DNA of 64,000 bases, from NCBI RefSeq assembly GCF_016908195.1, contig NZ_JAFBDK010000007.1, positions 1 through 64,000 on the forward strand, in the 5' to 3' direction. A program made the position numbers and the translations under genes. Positions within the stretch are counted from its first letter, which is position 1. Each line of letters begins with the position of its first letter. This DNA is from Jeotgalibacillus terrae (lineage in GTDB: Bacteria > Bacillota > Bacilli > Bacillales > Jeotgalibacillaceae). Under the pieces are notes generated by a model. It saw only the letters and a program-made list of their open reading frames with translations. It did not search any database and was not told the origin of the DNA. Shown here in pieces: positions 1-8,677 of this stretch.

Positions 1-84
1 TTGGGTTTGATGGTTTCTTACTTTCTTATACCCAGTTAACCTACGAATGTACGAATAAGGAGCTAGTTTTGTTCATGATAACTC

Positions 85-155
85 GCCTTCGGCTGCGGGG
101 TCTCAGCTTCCCTCTAATCGTCCCGGAGTCACCGCCCTACGCTCCGCTGCACTTA
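85..155. repeat. Fragment of dispersed palindromic repeat (class R)
   Basis: This stretch carries the words GCGGGGTCTC and GGAGTCACCGCCCTACGCTCC, a degenerate copy of the repeat seen more completely at 20655, 24345, 31760 and 41717. Such GC-rich dispersed elements are common between genes in Bacillaceae. The rest of bases 1-224 shows no gene. Confidence 0.45.
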
Positions 156-224
156 GATTTCAATAAACTGAAGTGTTACGATTCAAATTTTATATATGAC
201 TTCTATAATTAATATAAATATATA

Positions 225-253
225 AAAAAAACTGATGGCATCTGCCATCAGCC
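225..253 (-). terminator. Intrinsic terminator of the CNNM/CorC gene
   Basis: On the minus strand CTGATGGC-AGAT-GCCATCAG is followed by a run of seven T, right after the stop codon of the gene ending at 255. Confidence 0.85.
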
Positions 254-254
254 A

Positions 255-1520
255 TCAGCTTTCGATATCTTTATCATCTTCAATTCCATCGATCATGCGT
301 TTTTCAATACGGACCTTCGTAATTTTGTTCTTTTCCATTTCAAGAACAGTAACACGCAGGTGCTGGTAATCAAATTCATCGCCTTCTTCAGGTAAATGAC
401 CGATTTCTTTTAGCACGAATCCGGCAAGTACATCCTGTTCTTCAGGAATTTTAGTTGAGAATACTTCATTCAGTCTGTGAATATTCAGCTTACCGTGGCA
501 GACAATTGTCCGTTCTGTCAGTTCATCAATCCACGACTCTTCTTCATCATCATTTTCATCAGCAATTTCCTGGCCGATCATCGCTTCAATAATATCTTCA
601 TGCGTGATGATGCCTAGCGTTCCGCCGTACTCATCAAGTACAATCGCAAAATGCTTTTTTGCCTGAAGCATGCGTTTGAAAATGCGTTCGATTGATGTTG
701 TCTCAACTGTGAATAATGGATCGTTATCCATAAATTCAGTCAACGGCTTCTCAGGCGTCAGTGACCATTCAATCACCTGCTTGGAATGAAACACACCGAC
801 AATGTTATCCATATTTTCTTTATATACAGGATAGCGCGTATACGGATTATCAATGACATAATCACGCACTTCCTCGTAAGTCGTTTCAATCGGGATCCCG
901 ATAATATCAACACGCGGCGTTTTCATTGCATCGCCTACGTCCTTTTTCTGAAAATCAAGCACACCTTTAATACGAAGTGACTCATCACCTAAAAATGTTC
1001 CTTCAGTTGATGCGATATCAACCATTGTACGAAGCTCTTCTTTGGTAATCGTCGCTTCCTTAATATCACCTTTTGATAAAATACGGATAACGATATTTGT
1101 AAACTTGGATAAAAACCATGTAATTGGCTTAAAAATGGTCATCAGAATCCGGATCACCGGTGCCACAATATAAGCAATGCGGTCTGCAAACGTAGCTGCA
1201 ATGGTTTTTGGCAGCACTTCCGAAAATATAATTAACGTTACAGTTAAGATCCCTGTTGCCAGCGCTACCTCGATGTTGTACTCAATTGCAATAACAGTTA
1301 CGAGTACAGGTAACAGGATATTGGAAATATTATTCCCAATCAGGATTGTCGTGATCATCTGATCAGGCTTTGACACCTGTTTCAACAGTTTCTCAGCCGC
1401 ACGATCACCCTGTTCAGCACGGGTCTTAACCTTCATTTTGTTAACAGCAGTAAGCGCTGTCTCACTCCCCGATAAAAAGAATGAGGCAAAAAGCAAAGCA
1501 GCTATGGCTATAAATTCCAA
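255..1520 (-). CDS. CNNM/CorC (HlyC) family membrane protein
   Basis: A 421-residue hemolysin-family membrane protein of the kind called YhdP, YhdT or YqhB in Bacillus; related proteins are linked to Mg2+ export. The N-terminus holds the DUF21/CNNM transmembrane domain (about residues 1-180, with FFLSGSETALTA near the start). A CBS pair follows (about 200-325, including DEYGGTLGIITHEDI) and then an acidic linker and a CorC_HlyC domain at the C-terminus. The start is an ATG with AGGAGG upstream. The gene is single and diverges from the M20 dipeptidase; the structured RNA region lies between them. The ion transported cannot be read from the sequence. Confidence 0.9.
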   Translation of the reverse strand: MEFIAIAALLFASFFLSGSETALTAVNKMKVKTRAEQGDRAAEKLLKQVSKPDQMITTILIGNNISNILLPVLVTVIAIEYNIEVALATGILTVTLIIFSEVLPKTIAATFADRIAYIVAPVIRILMTIFKPITWFLSKFTNIVIRILSKGDIKEATITKEELRTMVDIASTEGTFLGDESLRIKGVLDFQKKDVGDAMKTPRVDIIGIPIETTYEEVRDYVIDNPYTRYPVYKENMDNIVGVFHSKQVIEWSLTPEKPLTEFMDNDPLFTVETTSIERIFKRMLQAKKHFAIVLDEYGGTLGIITHEDIIEAMIGQEIADENDDEEESWIDELTERTIVCHGKLNIHRLNEVFSTKIPEEQDVLAGFVLKEIGHLPEEGDEFDYQHLRVTVLEMEKNKITKVRIEKRMIDGIEDDKDIES

Positions 1521-1647
1521 CGATATTCCTCCTGGTAAATTAGCAGTATGTAAAAAATATAGATAGAACTAGCGTATACTATCCGTTCTGAAAATTCCAC
1601 TGTCATATACTGAAAAATCAATCTTTTTGTCGATAAGGGAAAGTGAA

Positions 1648-1676
1648 TTGAAAAGAATTAAAATGTGGAGTAATGT
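1648..1676 (+). promoter_or_regulatory. Candidate sigma-A promoter ahead of the structured RNA
   Basis: TTGAAA (1648-1653), a 17-nt spacer and TAATGT (1671-1676). The -35 is good and the -10 weak. The predicted start near 1683 sits just before the 5' arm of the long-range helix, which is why it is listed. Confidence 0.4.
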
Positions 1677-1684
1677 TAAAGAGG

Positions 1685-2097
1685 ATTGGTGATCTGCCTT
1701 ACGGGAGCGGCATTACATAATACCTAAAACAACGAAAGCCCTAACCTCTCTTTCGTCCTTGCAGCTCCGAAGCTGCGCCAGTGTGAATCAGATACTACTT
1801 TAAAACGTTCAATTCGTTCTTAAAGTAATCTGGAATTTTTGGTCTGAATCGGTTCGGTGAGATAGAACCTTTAGAAGTGCACAGTTACTGCGTAGTAGTT
1901 TGAAGTACTGTCTCCGGGCAACGACCCCGGCATTTTTAGAGGGTTTTTGCTTCAATCGGTGAAATAGCTTAACTGCTTAGCAAACTCAGAAGGTGAGTCG
2001 CTGAATTCAGGCCTTGGATTTCCAGACCTTGTTATTTAATTATGGCGGCTGGCGATATCCGCCGAACAACCGCTCCCGTAAAACGATCAACCACTAG
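1685..2097 (+). ncRNA. Candidate large structured RNA or 5' leader, family unknown
   Basis: About 400 nt with no gene but dense pairing. A perfect 12-bp long-range helix joins TTACGGGAGCGG (1699-1710) to CCGCTCCCGTAA (2070-2081), extended outward by GGTGATC (1687-1693) with GATCAACC (2085-2092) and one bulge. Inside are GCAGCT-CCGA-AGCTGC (1761-1776), a stem of about 17 bp at 1789-1832, GGTTC/GAACC (1851-1869), ACAGTTACT/AGTACTGT (1881-1911), CCGGG/CCCGG (1914-1930) and GGCGG/CCGCC (2044-2062). A promoter-like sequence precedes it and no terminator follows. It could be a free RNA, a long leader of the dipeptidase, or a remnant of an RNA-bearing mobile element. I compared it from memory with RNase P type B, tmRNA, SRP RNA, 6S RNA and M-box and saw no match. 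The strand is inferred from the promoter only. Confidence 0.5.
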
Positions 2098-2147
2098 CAT
2101 AACAAAGCACCAGCATATTGTCAAACTTAATTAAGGAGTGTTTTATC

Positions 2148-3521
2148 ATGACATTAGATCAATACTTTCAGAACAATCGAGACCGTCATCTGGCAGAACT
2201 GACAGAATGGCTCTCGATCCCAAGCGTCAGCTCTCTTTCAGAACATAAGCAGGACACGCTGAAAGGCGGCGAATGGATTGCGGAAAACCTGCGGAAGATC
2301 GGTATGGAAAATGTACAGATGATCCCTACAGCAGGACACCCGGTCGTCTACGGTGACTGGCTTCATGCAGAAGGCGCGCCTACTGTTTTAGTATACGGGC
2401 ATTATGACGTGCAGCCCGTTGATCCCCTTCATCTGTGGGAAACTGAGCCATTTAAGCCGGCGATCCGCGATAACAAAATATTCGCGCGCGGCGCAACCGA
2501 TGATAAAGGCCAATCATTCATGCATGTAAAAGCAGTTGAAGCTTTATTAAAGGAAAACGGCAGCCTGCCAGTTAATCTGAAGTTTCTAATCGAGGGTGAA
2601 GAAGAAATTGGCAGCGTAAACCTTCCGAAGTTTGTTGAGGAAAACCAGGACCTGCTTTCATCAGATGTGATCGTCATTTCAGATACAGGTATGCAGGAAA
2701 AAGGACAGCCGGCGATCTGCTACGGACTGCGCGGCCTTGCCGGCATCCAGATCGATGTAAAAGGTGCTAAAGGTGACCTTCACTCAGGCCTTTATGGAGG
2801 CGCTGTGCAAAATGCACTGCATGCGCTTGTCAGACTGCTGGACTCATTCCGTAACGAGGATGGCATCATTCAAGTTGACCGCTTCTATGATAAAGTCGAA
2901 CCACTTACTGATGAAGAAAAAGCAGCTTATGAAGCATTGAACTTTTCTGACGAGACATTGAAAAAAGAGCTGGAAGTCGATGCGCTATTTGGTGAAAAAG
3001 GCTATACCTCACTTGAACGCATGTGGACACGTCCTACGCTTGAGATCAATGGCATGTGGGGCGGGTTCGAAGGTGAAGGGATTAAAACAGTTCTGCCAAA
3101 TGAAGCGCATGCAAAAATTACATGCCGCTTAGTCCCTCATCAGGATCCTGATGAAATCGTTGAGCTGCTGACAAAGCATGTCAACGCACATACGCCTCCA
3201 GGTGTCACAGTTGAAGTCACGCCATTCGATAAAGGAGCGCCATATGTAACGCCTTATGATCACCCTGCGATCCAGGCTGCAGGTGCGTCATATGAAAGAG
3301 TCTACGGTGTCCCGACACAGTTTATCCGCGGCGGCGGTTCTATCCCGATCGTCGCAACTTTTGATCAGATTCTGCAAAAGCCGATCGTGCTGATGGGCTT
3401 TGGACTGCCGGGCGAGAACTTCCATGCACCAAATGAGCATTTTCATCTTGAAAACTTTGATCAGGGGCTGCGCGTGATTGCAGATTACTACAGCACGCTT
3501 CCTGAAGTGTTGAAGAAATAA
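2148..3521 (+). CDS. M20 family dipeptidase
   Basis: A 457-residue zinc metallopeptidase of the M20 family (CNDP/PepV-like dipeptidase branch), cytoplasmic, expected to cleave dipeptides or related amides. Metal ligands are in VLVYGHYDVQPVD (His and Asp), GATDDKGQ and IEGEEEIGS. The lid/dimerisation domain includes GAKGDLHSGLYGG, and the C-terminal ligand His is in FHAPNEHF. I chose the ATG at 2148 because AAGGAG lies 8-10 nt upstream; an in-frame TTG at 2118 has no ribosome site. The gene stands alone between the structured RNA and a strong terminator. Confidence 0.92.
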   Translation: MTLDQYFQNNRDRHLAELTEWLSIPSVSSLSEHKQDTLKGGEWIAENLRKIGMENVQMIPTAGHPVVYGDWLHAEGAPTVLVYGHYDVQPVDPLHLWETEPFKPAIRDNKIFARGATDDKGQSFMHVKAVEALLKENGSLPVNLKFLIEGEEEIGSVNLPKFVEENQDLLSSDVIVISDTGMQEKGQPAICYGLRGLAGIQIDVKGAKGDLHSGLYGGAVQNALHALVRLLDSFRNEDGIIQVDRFYDKVEPLTDEEKAAYEALNFSDETLKKELEVDALFGEKGYTSLERMWTRPTLEINGMWGGFEGEGIKTVLPNEAHAKITCRLVPHQDPDEIVELLTKHVNAHTPPGVTVEVTPFDKGAPYVTPYDHPAIQAAGASYERVYGVPTQFIRGGGSIPIVATFDQILQKPIVLMGFGLPGENFHAPNEHFHLENFDQGLRVIADYYSTLPEVLKK

Positions 3522-3529
3522 ATGATATT

Positions 3530-3561
3530 TGCCGCTGCTCCTTTTGGGGCGGCGGTTTTTA
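3530..3561 (+). terminator. Intrinsic terminator after the dipeptidase
   Basis: CCGCTGCTCC-TTTT-GGGGCGGCGG (with G-T pairs) followed by TTTTT, nine bases after the stop codon. Confidence 0.85.
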
Positions 3562-3612
3562 AATGGATTTGGGACGGGAATCTGGCGTAAGGATAAGTAG
3601 TTCTTTTGATAC

Positions 3613-3738
3613 GATTTCAGGAAAGTCAGTGAAAATTTCCTGAACCATCTGAGTAATTTCCTGAACACCCGTGGTAATCTCCTGAACCACACATGTAATT
3701 TCCTGAACACCCCCGGTAATCTCCTGAACCAGCCCCCT
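3613..3738 (-). repeat. 21-bp tandem array, class A, copy 1 (six units)
   Basis: Six units at exact 21-bp steps (3613, 3634, 3655, 3676, 3697, 3718). In plus-strand sense the core is AATYTCCTGAAC followed by nine variable bases, so the class A sense is on the minus strand. The first unit (3613) is degenerate. It lies in the convergent gap between the dipeptidase terminator and the next minus-strand terminator. Frame-wise it would encode V-Q-E-I heptads, but no credible gene contains it. Confidence 0.9.
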
Positions 3739-3756
3739 CCGCCGCCATAACCCCAA

Positions 3757-3793
3757 ACAAAAAACCGCCCGGCACCATCACCAAACGGTTTTA
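3757..3793 (-). terminator. Intrinsic terminator of the small gene at 3803
   Basis: Minus strand AAAACCG ... CGGTTTT with an inner TGGTG/GCC region, ending in a T run. Confidence 0.6.
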
Positions 3794-3802
3794 ACACAAT
3801 GA

Positions 3803-4015
3803 TTAAGTATCCATCAGCCGGTTGCTTGCAATCAACCTGTACACTGTACTGACCGACCGATTTTTTTGTTCCCATTCTTCTGTAATTACATCAGGAATCT
3901 TGTATGACTGCTCCATCCGGATCATTAAATCTGCATATCTTTCATCTAGTAAATCTACTGGGATGATTTCTGCTTTTAATGTATGGAATTCCTGTAAAAT
4001 GCTTTGAAGTGTCAT
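3803..4015 (-). CDS. Hypothetical small protein (70 aa)
   Basis: Not recognised. A 70-residue soluble protein, rich in charged residues, with predicted helices (for example LQSILQEFHTLKAE and DERYADLMIRMEQSY). An upstream TTG at 4024 is possible, but the ATG at 4015 sits 10 nt after AGAGG and is preferred. It is followed by its own terminator and preceded by a gap of about 100 nt from the exonuclease gene, so it may be a separate unit or the last gene of the symporter operon. The coding call rests on the ribosome site and the terminator. Confidence 0.55.
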   Translation of the reverse strand: MTLQSILQEFHTLKAEIIPVDLLDERYADLMIRMEQSYKIPDVITEEWEQKNRSVSTVYRLIASNRLMDT

Positions 4016-4113
4016 CTCTGACAATCCTCTCTTCTCTCAATTTACTTCGTGCACCTTACTATTCCCACATAACAAAGATTGTCAAACCATTTCCAGCACA
4101 TTTCAGCCAAAAG

Positions 4114-4764
4114 TCATATCGTTCTTGATGATTTGAGAGCGAGCAGTTCTCCCCACGTAGTGATTCCCCTGTCCTTTACGCGTTCACAGAGCTCACAAAA
4201 CAAGTAAGCAGCGGTCATCGCATCCCCGAGTGCTGTGTGACGGTCATACATTCTTGTTTCAAAAACTGACGCATAATAAGCAAGATCCTTCATCTCCCAG
4301 GTCGGCACGAGATAAGCCAGAAGATCAAGTGTATCGATTGCCGGCGGCTCCTGATAGCGGAGAGAATTCCGCCTGAGCTCATGTTTTAAGACAAGGAGAT
4401 CAAAAGAAAGATAGTGACCGGCAAGAGCGTGTGTCTGAAACTTCCTGCCTTTTTTAAATAATAATTCAATGACTTCCATTGAATCAGGGGCACTCTCCAC
4501 ATCGGCTGCAGTAATCGATGTCAGGTCTGTAATGACAGGTGGAATATCCCTTTTCGGATTCACGTATGATTGAAACGCTTCTTTTTCAAGCACCTTTAAA
4601 TTGGACACCGGTACTGCCCCTACTTCAATCAAACGGTCATCTTTACCCACAGCAAAGCCGGTGGTCTCAGTGTCCACAACGAGCAGATTCAGTTCATTCA
4701 GCGGAGTGGAAAGCGGAATATCTGTGATGATCTGATCATCAAATTTCTTTGACCATATCGGCAT
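4114..4764 (-). CDS. DnaQ-like DEDDh 3'-5' exonuclease
   Basis: A 216-residue exonuclease-domain protein (DnaQ/RNase T superfamily). Exo I is VVDTETTG near residue 30, with Asp and Glu as metal ligands. Exo II is around GHYLSFDLLVLKHE, and Exo III is the DRHTALGDA segment near 175, giving the DEDDh His. It is expected to trim DNA or RNA from the 3' end; the substrate is unknown. The start ATG has GGAGGA upstream. It sits 13 nt downstream of the CNBD-CBS-nucleotidyltransferase gene; I recall the same order (symporter, DUF294 protein, exonuclease) in other Bacillales acetate-permease operons. Confidence 0.88.
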   Translation of the reverse strand: MPIWSKKFDDQIITDIPLSTPLNELNLLVVDTETTGFAVGKDDRLIEVGAVPVSNLKVLEKEAFQSYVNPKRDIPPVITDLTSITAADVESAPDSMEVIELLFKKGRKFQTHALAGHYLSFDLLVLKHELRRNSLRYQEPPAIDTLDLLAYLVPTWEMKDLAYYASVFETRMYDRHTALGDAMTAAYLFCELCERVKDRGITTWGELLALKSSRTI

Positions 4765-4777
4765 GACGCTTCCTCCT

Positions 4778-6652
4778 TCACACGCCCAGTTCTCTTACTG
4801 CTGACTGTTGAAAGTTCCGCAGCGTTTCGAGAGATCTGGACAGTATTGCTTTTTCACGGGAAGTCAGTTGATCGGGTCTGACTTCAGAAGTGCCTTCCTG
4901 TTTGCGCTGAAGGTTAAGTGAGAGTATAAAATCAACGCTTTCCTTCAGCTCTGTCTCATCTTCTATTCTTCCTTTTTCCGTCAGCCTGGCTATTCTTTCA
5001 GCAGTTGACCCTTCTATCACTCCTGCAAGGATCGAGCTGATCTGCAGTGCATGATGGAAAGGGAAGAGCACCTGCTTTTTCAGATCAATCACTTTTCCTT
5101 CACGCAGCAGCAGGCTCCTGATCCGGTGGTCAATTGACGGGATTGGTGTGGATCTGATTTCTTCTGCCATCTGCCTGAGCAGCACCCCTGAATGCTTCAG
5201 TTCTCTTTCAATGCCGCTCATAAACGAATGATGGACTTCAGCACTGCCATACAGGTGCCTCATCGCAAAAAAGTTATAGGCGTATAAGATATTTTGCGGA
5301 GTTGAGCGCAGCGCCCATCTTCTGATCCGCTGCTGCCAATCAGATACCGTTCCTCTCCACATTGGATTACTGACCATCATATCTCCGTCACATAATGCAA
5401 ACCCGGCCATTTCCATCAGGGAAGTAACTACAGCTCCCAGCTTTTCAAAATATGCTTCTTCTGCCTCACCATTCTTTTCAAAAACAAGGAAGTGGTCCTG
5501 ATCTGTCATCTGAAATTGTTCACCCCGCCCTGCACTGCCCATCTGGTAGAAGGTGAAAGTGCATGGCGGCTGCCCGATTTGGCTGACCGCTACATTCAGA
5601 ATCTGTACAGTGAGCTGGTCAAATAACGGTGTCATAGCTGAAGACAGCATCCGGATACTTGCACGTTCTTCAATTAAACGGGAAGCCATTTTTTTCAGCT
5701 CAGCTGACAGTTTTCCGAGCGTTTCCGGCTGAAGTGCGTAAATCTCTTTCATTAAATGCTGAATAGAACGGTGACGCTGCTTCAGTACATCAGAAAGCGT
5801 CAGCATGCCCACAGGACGCTCTCTGTCATCAAGTACCACAATATGCCGCAGGTCTCCTTCAAGCTGAAAAACTGAAAGTGCATCATAATAGTAGGCACTT
5901 CGTTTGATCACTGCACATGTTCTCCCGATATCAGACAGGTTGTCCTGCAGTGGTTTCTTGTCAGCGATCGCCTTCATGACTTCCCTCATTGACACGATAT
6001 ACGGCGTGTCTTTTTTCACATACACAGCTGCACTCAGTGCATGACGGGTCATAAAGACAATTGCTTCTTCGATGGTGCTATCAGCTGAAACGGTAAGCAG
6101 CGGGGAGGACATCATGTCCTGCACCCGCTGAAATACCTGCTTTTGCTGTTCGGCCCAACCAGCCTGCTGCATCTGTTCAGTCAGAGACTGATATACATCC
6201 TGCAGGCGGAAGATCGCTTTTTCAAGAAAGTACTGCTGTACAGAGGGCTCCCCCCAGAGCTCTTTCAGTACACTGTAAGGAATGAACAGACCCTGCGTTG
6301 TTTCAAACGCAACAATTTCTACAGTGTTGACCGGTTCATCCGATGGTTTTAACATCGTACTGATACTGGCAAGTCCGACAATTTCGCCAGGACCTGCAAG
6401 CTCAAGCACTTCTCTTTCATTCTGGAACCCTGTTGCATATACTTCCGCAAGACCGGATGTGATCAGCAGGATTCCTTCCCTTTTTTTACGCGCATCCGCT
6501 ATTAAAACACCTTTATCGTACTGCCGCTCCTGGCATGCCTGATAGATCCTGCTGAACGATTCATCAGATCTGTTTTTAAAAAGCGGTGTCTCTTTAATAA
6601 ATGCTTTGATCGATTCACCATCACTTGGACGGCGGTACGTCGTTTCCGTCAT
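4778..6652 (-). CDS. CNBD-CBS-DUF294 nucleotidyltransferase-like protein
   Basis: A 624-residue multidomain protein. From the N-terminus: a cyclic-nucleotide-binding fold (about 15-130), a CBS pair (about 165-300), a DUF294 nucleotidyltransferase-like domain (about 325-450, with GSAGRGEQFQMTDQDH matching the GS...TDQD signature) and a C-terminal DUF294_C helical domain (about 470-620). It probably senses a nucleotide and modifies or regulates a partner; the target is unknown. The ATG at 6652 has GAGAGG 9 nt upstream and overlaps the end of the symporter gene; the longer start at 6670 has no ribosome site. The overlap implies translational coupling, so the symporter is the obvious partner. Confidence 0.85.
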   Translation of the reverse strand: MTETTYRRPSDGESIKAFIKETPLFKNRSDESFSRIYQACQERQYDKGVLIADARKKREGILLITSGLAEVYATGFQNEREVLELAGPGEIVGLASISTMLKPSDEPVNTVEIVAFETTQGLFIPYSVLKELWGEPSVQQYFLEKAIFRLQDVYQSLTEQMQQAGWAEQQKQVFQRVQDMMSSPLLTVSADSTIEEAIVFMTRHALSAAVYVKKDTPYIVSMREVMKAIADKKPLQDNLSDIGRTCAVIKRSAYYYDALSVFQLEGDLRHIVVLDDRERPVGMLTLSDVLKQRHRSIQHLMKEIYALQPETLGKLSAELKKMASRLIEERASIRMLSSAMTPLFDQLTVQILNVAVSQIGQPPCTFTFYQMGSAGRGEQFQMTDQDHFLVFEKNGEAEEAYFEKLGAVVTSLMEMAGFALCDGDMMVSNPMWRGTVSDWQQRIRRWALRSTPQNILYAYNFFAMRHLYGSAEVHHSFMSGIERELKHSGVLLRQMAEEIRSTPIPSIDHRIRSLLLREGKVIDLKKQVLFPFHHALQISSILAGVIEGSTAERIARLTEKGRIEDETELKESVDFILSLNLQRKQEGTSEVRPDQLTSREKAILSRSLETLRNFQQSAVRELGV

Positions 6653-8297
6653 CAAGCCACACCTCTCCATCGCGGTAGGTCATCTGCTCAGGGTAACGAA
6701 GGTCGATAACCTCCTCCTGAATCTTCTGTGAAGGCGGTTTTGTTGCCAGTGATACAGCTACGTTTGCAATGATGGCTGCTGATGCCCCGAATACGCCGGC
6801 ACCTGTATCGATAATACCCAGGATCGTGAAGCCGCCGTATTTAGCAGCGAAAATGTAGCCAAGTGTAACAGACAGCCCGACAAGCATGCCGGCAATAACC
6901 CCTTTAGCATTCGAACGCTTCCACCACACACCAAGCAGCAGCGCAGGGAAGAATGACCCGGATGCGAGTGCGAATGCCCAGGCCACAATCTGCGTAATCG
7001 CTCCCGGCGGATTAAGTGCAATCACACCTGCAGCAAGTGAAGCAAGGACGATTGACCAGCGGCCGACAGCCAGACGTTTTTTATCTGAAGCATTCGGATT
7101 GATTGATCGGAAATAAATATCATGTGACAGTGATGCAGAAATGGCGATCATCAGACCACCGGCTGTTGATAATGCGGCAGCCATCGCGCCAGCTGCCATC
7201 AGACCGATCACAAACACGCCGAGATTTGCGATCTCAGGTGTTGCCATTACGACAATATCATTGGCAATTTGAAGTTCCTGCCATTGCAGGATCCCGTCCC
7301 CGCTTGTATCAGCGACCTGGAGCATGCCCGTATCAACCCAGGATGCAGTCCAGGCAGGAAGCTGATTAATCGGAGAACCTGCTACCTGCGTCATTAAGAT
7401 AAAACGCGAGAACGCTGCATAAGCAGGTGCAGAAAGGTAAAGAAGTCCAATGAATAACAGTGCCCACGCACCACTCCAGCGGGCAGCTTTCATGGTTGAG
7501 ACTGTATAGAATCGTACAATTACGTGTGGAAGCCCTGCAGTACCGGCCATCAGTGTAAACATCAAGGCCAGGAACTGCCATTTGGTTCCTTCTGTAAACG
7601 GTACGACGTATTCAGAAATACCAAGCTCCCTGTCAAGTACTCTCATCTCTTCAATAATTGATCCGTAAGAAATCCATGGCAGCGGATTATTTGTCAGCTG
7701 CAATGCCATGAAAATAACAGGGACAAGATAGGCAGTAATTAACACACAATACTGTGCTACCTGCGTCCAGGTGATTCCTTTCATCCCCCCAAGCGCTGAG
7801 TAAAAGGCGATCAGACATGCACCGATGATCGTCCCGATCCGGTAATCCACTTCAAGCAGACGGCCGATAACAACGCCTGACCCTGACATCTGACCGATTG
7901 AATACGTAAAACTGATAATAATGGTCGCAACAGCTGCAATGAGACGTGCAAGATTACTGCCATAGCGGTCCCCGATGAATTCAGGCACTGTATAACGTCC
8001 GTATTTACGAAGCTGAGGTGCCATCAGGAAGGTTAGTAGTAAATAACCCCCGGTCCAACCCATGATATACCCGAGCCCGTCATATCCCATGACCATGACA
8101 GTTCCGGCCATCCCGATGAATGAAGCTGCACTCATCCAGTCAGCACCGATCGCCATCCCGTTATAGATTGGCGGTACACCACGCCCGGCTACATAAAAGT
8201 CTGAAGTTGCTTTTGCCTGATTATAAACGGCAATGCCTATGTAAAGTCCAAATGTAACAAGTATAAATGCCAGTGATACTAAAAACTGAGTATCCAT
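6621..8297 (-). CDS. Sodium/solute symporter, ActP (acetate permease) type
   Basis: A 558-residue SSS-family transporter with about 13 transmembrane segments, of the ActP branch that imports acetate and similar short carboxylates. Typical segments are GADWMSAASFIGMAG, the TYSIGQMSGSG region and a long helix set ending in PPSQKIQEEV. A loop near 320-345 carries DTSGDGILQWQEL, which looks like an EF-hand Ca2+ loop. Start ATG after GGGGGAACAG. It is the third gene of an operon with a small membrane protein and DUF485 upstream, and the nucleotidyltransferase and exonuclease downstream. A CcpA-type operator upstream of the operon points to carbon catabolite control. Confidence 0.9.
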   Translation of the reverse strand: MDTQFLVSLAFILVTFGLYIGIAVYNQAKATSDFYVAGRGVPPIYNGMAIGADWMSAASFIGMAGTVMVMGYDGLGYIMGWTGGYLLLTFLMAPQLRKYGRYTVPEFIGDRYGSNLARLIAAVATIIISFTYSIGQMSGSGVVIGRLLEVDYRIGTIIGACLIAFYSALGGMKGITWTQVAQYCVLITAYLVPVIFMALQLTNNPLPWISYGSIIEEMRVLDRELGISEYVVPFTEGTKWQFLALMFTLMAGTAGLPHVIVRFYTVSTMKAARWSGAWALLFIGLLYLSAPAYAAFSRFILMTQVAGSPINQLPAWTASWVDTGMLQVADTSGDGILQWQELQIANDIVVMATPEIANLGVFVIGLMAAGAMAAALSTAGGLMIAISASLSHDIYFRSINPNASDKKRLAVGRWSIVLASLAAGVIALNPPGAITQIVAWAFALASGSFFPALLLGVWWKRSNAKGVIAGMLVGLSVTLGYIFAAKYGGFTILGIIDTGAGVFGASAAIIANVAVSLATKPPSQKIQEEVIDLRYPEQMTYRDGEVWLDDGNDVPPSK

Positions 8298-8355
8298 TCT
8301 GTTCCCCCTTTGAATGACTTACTGTCCATTTTAATTGTCCAGTCGACTTTCCCCT

Positions 8356-8658
8356 TTAATGATCAACTGTTTTACCAGACCCGATTGACTCGTTCCGCGC
8401 TTCATCGATTCCATACTTTTTATCGACTTTGTCACTGACAATCGCATTGACAAACAGCAAAATAATAAACGTCAATACAGCACCCTGAGCACCCATATAA
8501 TAGTGGAGCGGAATGCCGTTGAACGTAATCTCTGACAGCGGCTCTGCAAACAGGACAACACCGTATGAAACAATCGCTCCGATTGCCAGATAAATCATAA
8601 TGAGCGTTGTACGTGTCTTGAAATAAGAGTCAGCCACTTTCTTGTCAATCTTCTTCAT
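8356..8658 (-). CDS. DUF485 family membrane protein
   Basis: A 100-residue protein with two transmembrane helices (about 17-38 and 55-75) and basic and acidic termini. DUF485 proteins are the regular small partners encoded directly upstream of ActP-type symporters, as here (58 nt before the symporter). Its role is probably assembly or regulation of the transporter. The start ATG has a GGGGGAG ribosome site. Confidence 0.85.
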   Translation of the reverse strand: MKKIDKKVADSYFKTRTTLIMIYLAIGAIVSYGVVLFAEPLSEITFNGIPLHYYMGAQGAVLTFIILLFVNAIVSDKVDKKYGIDEARNESIGSGKTVDH

Positions 8659-8677
8659 ATTTCTCCCCCTTTTCCAA

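Noticed and set aside
1685-2097. RNase P RNA, tmRNA, SRP RNA, 6S RNA or M-box riboswitch
   Set aside because: The conserved words I know for these (such as GAGGAAAGTCC for RNase P or a CCACCA end for tmRNA) are missing.
3559-3756. Reading frame of 65 residues across class A array copy 1
   Set aside because: The frame is open because the repeat unit is a multiple of three; there is no convincing ribosome site and the region lies between terminators.
3288-3875. Minus-strand frame of 195 residues
   Set aside because: It crosses a terminator, the class A array and the antisense of the dipeptidase C-terminus; it is a shadow.
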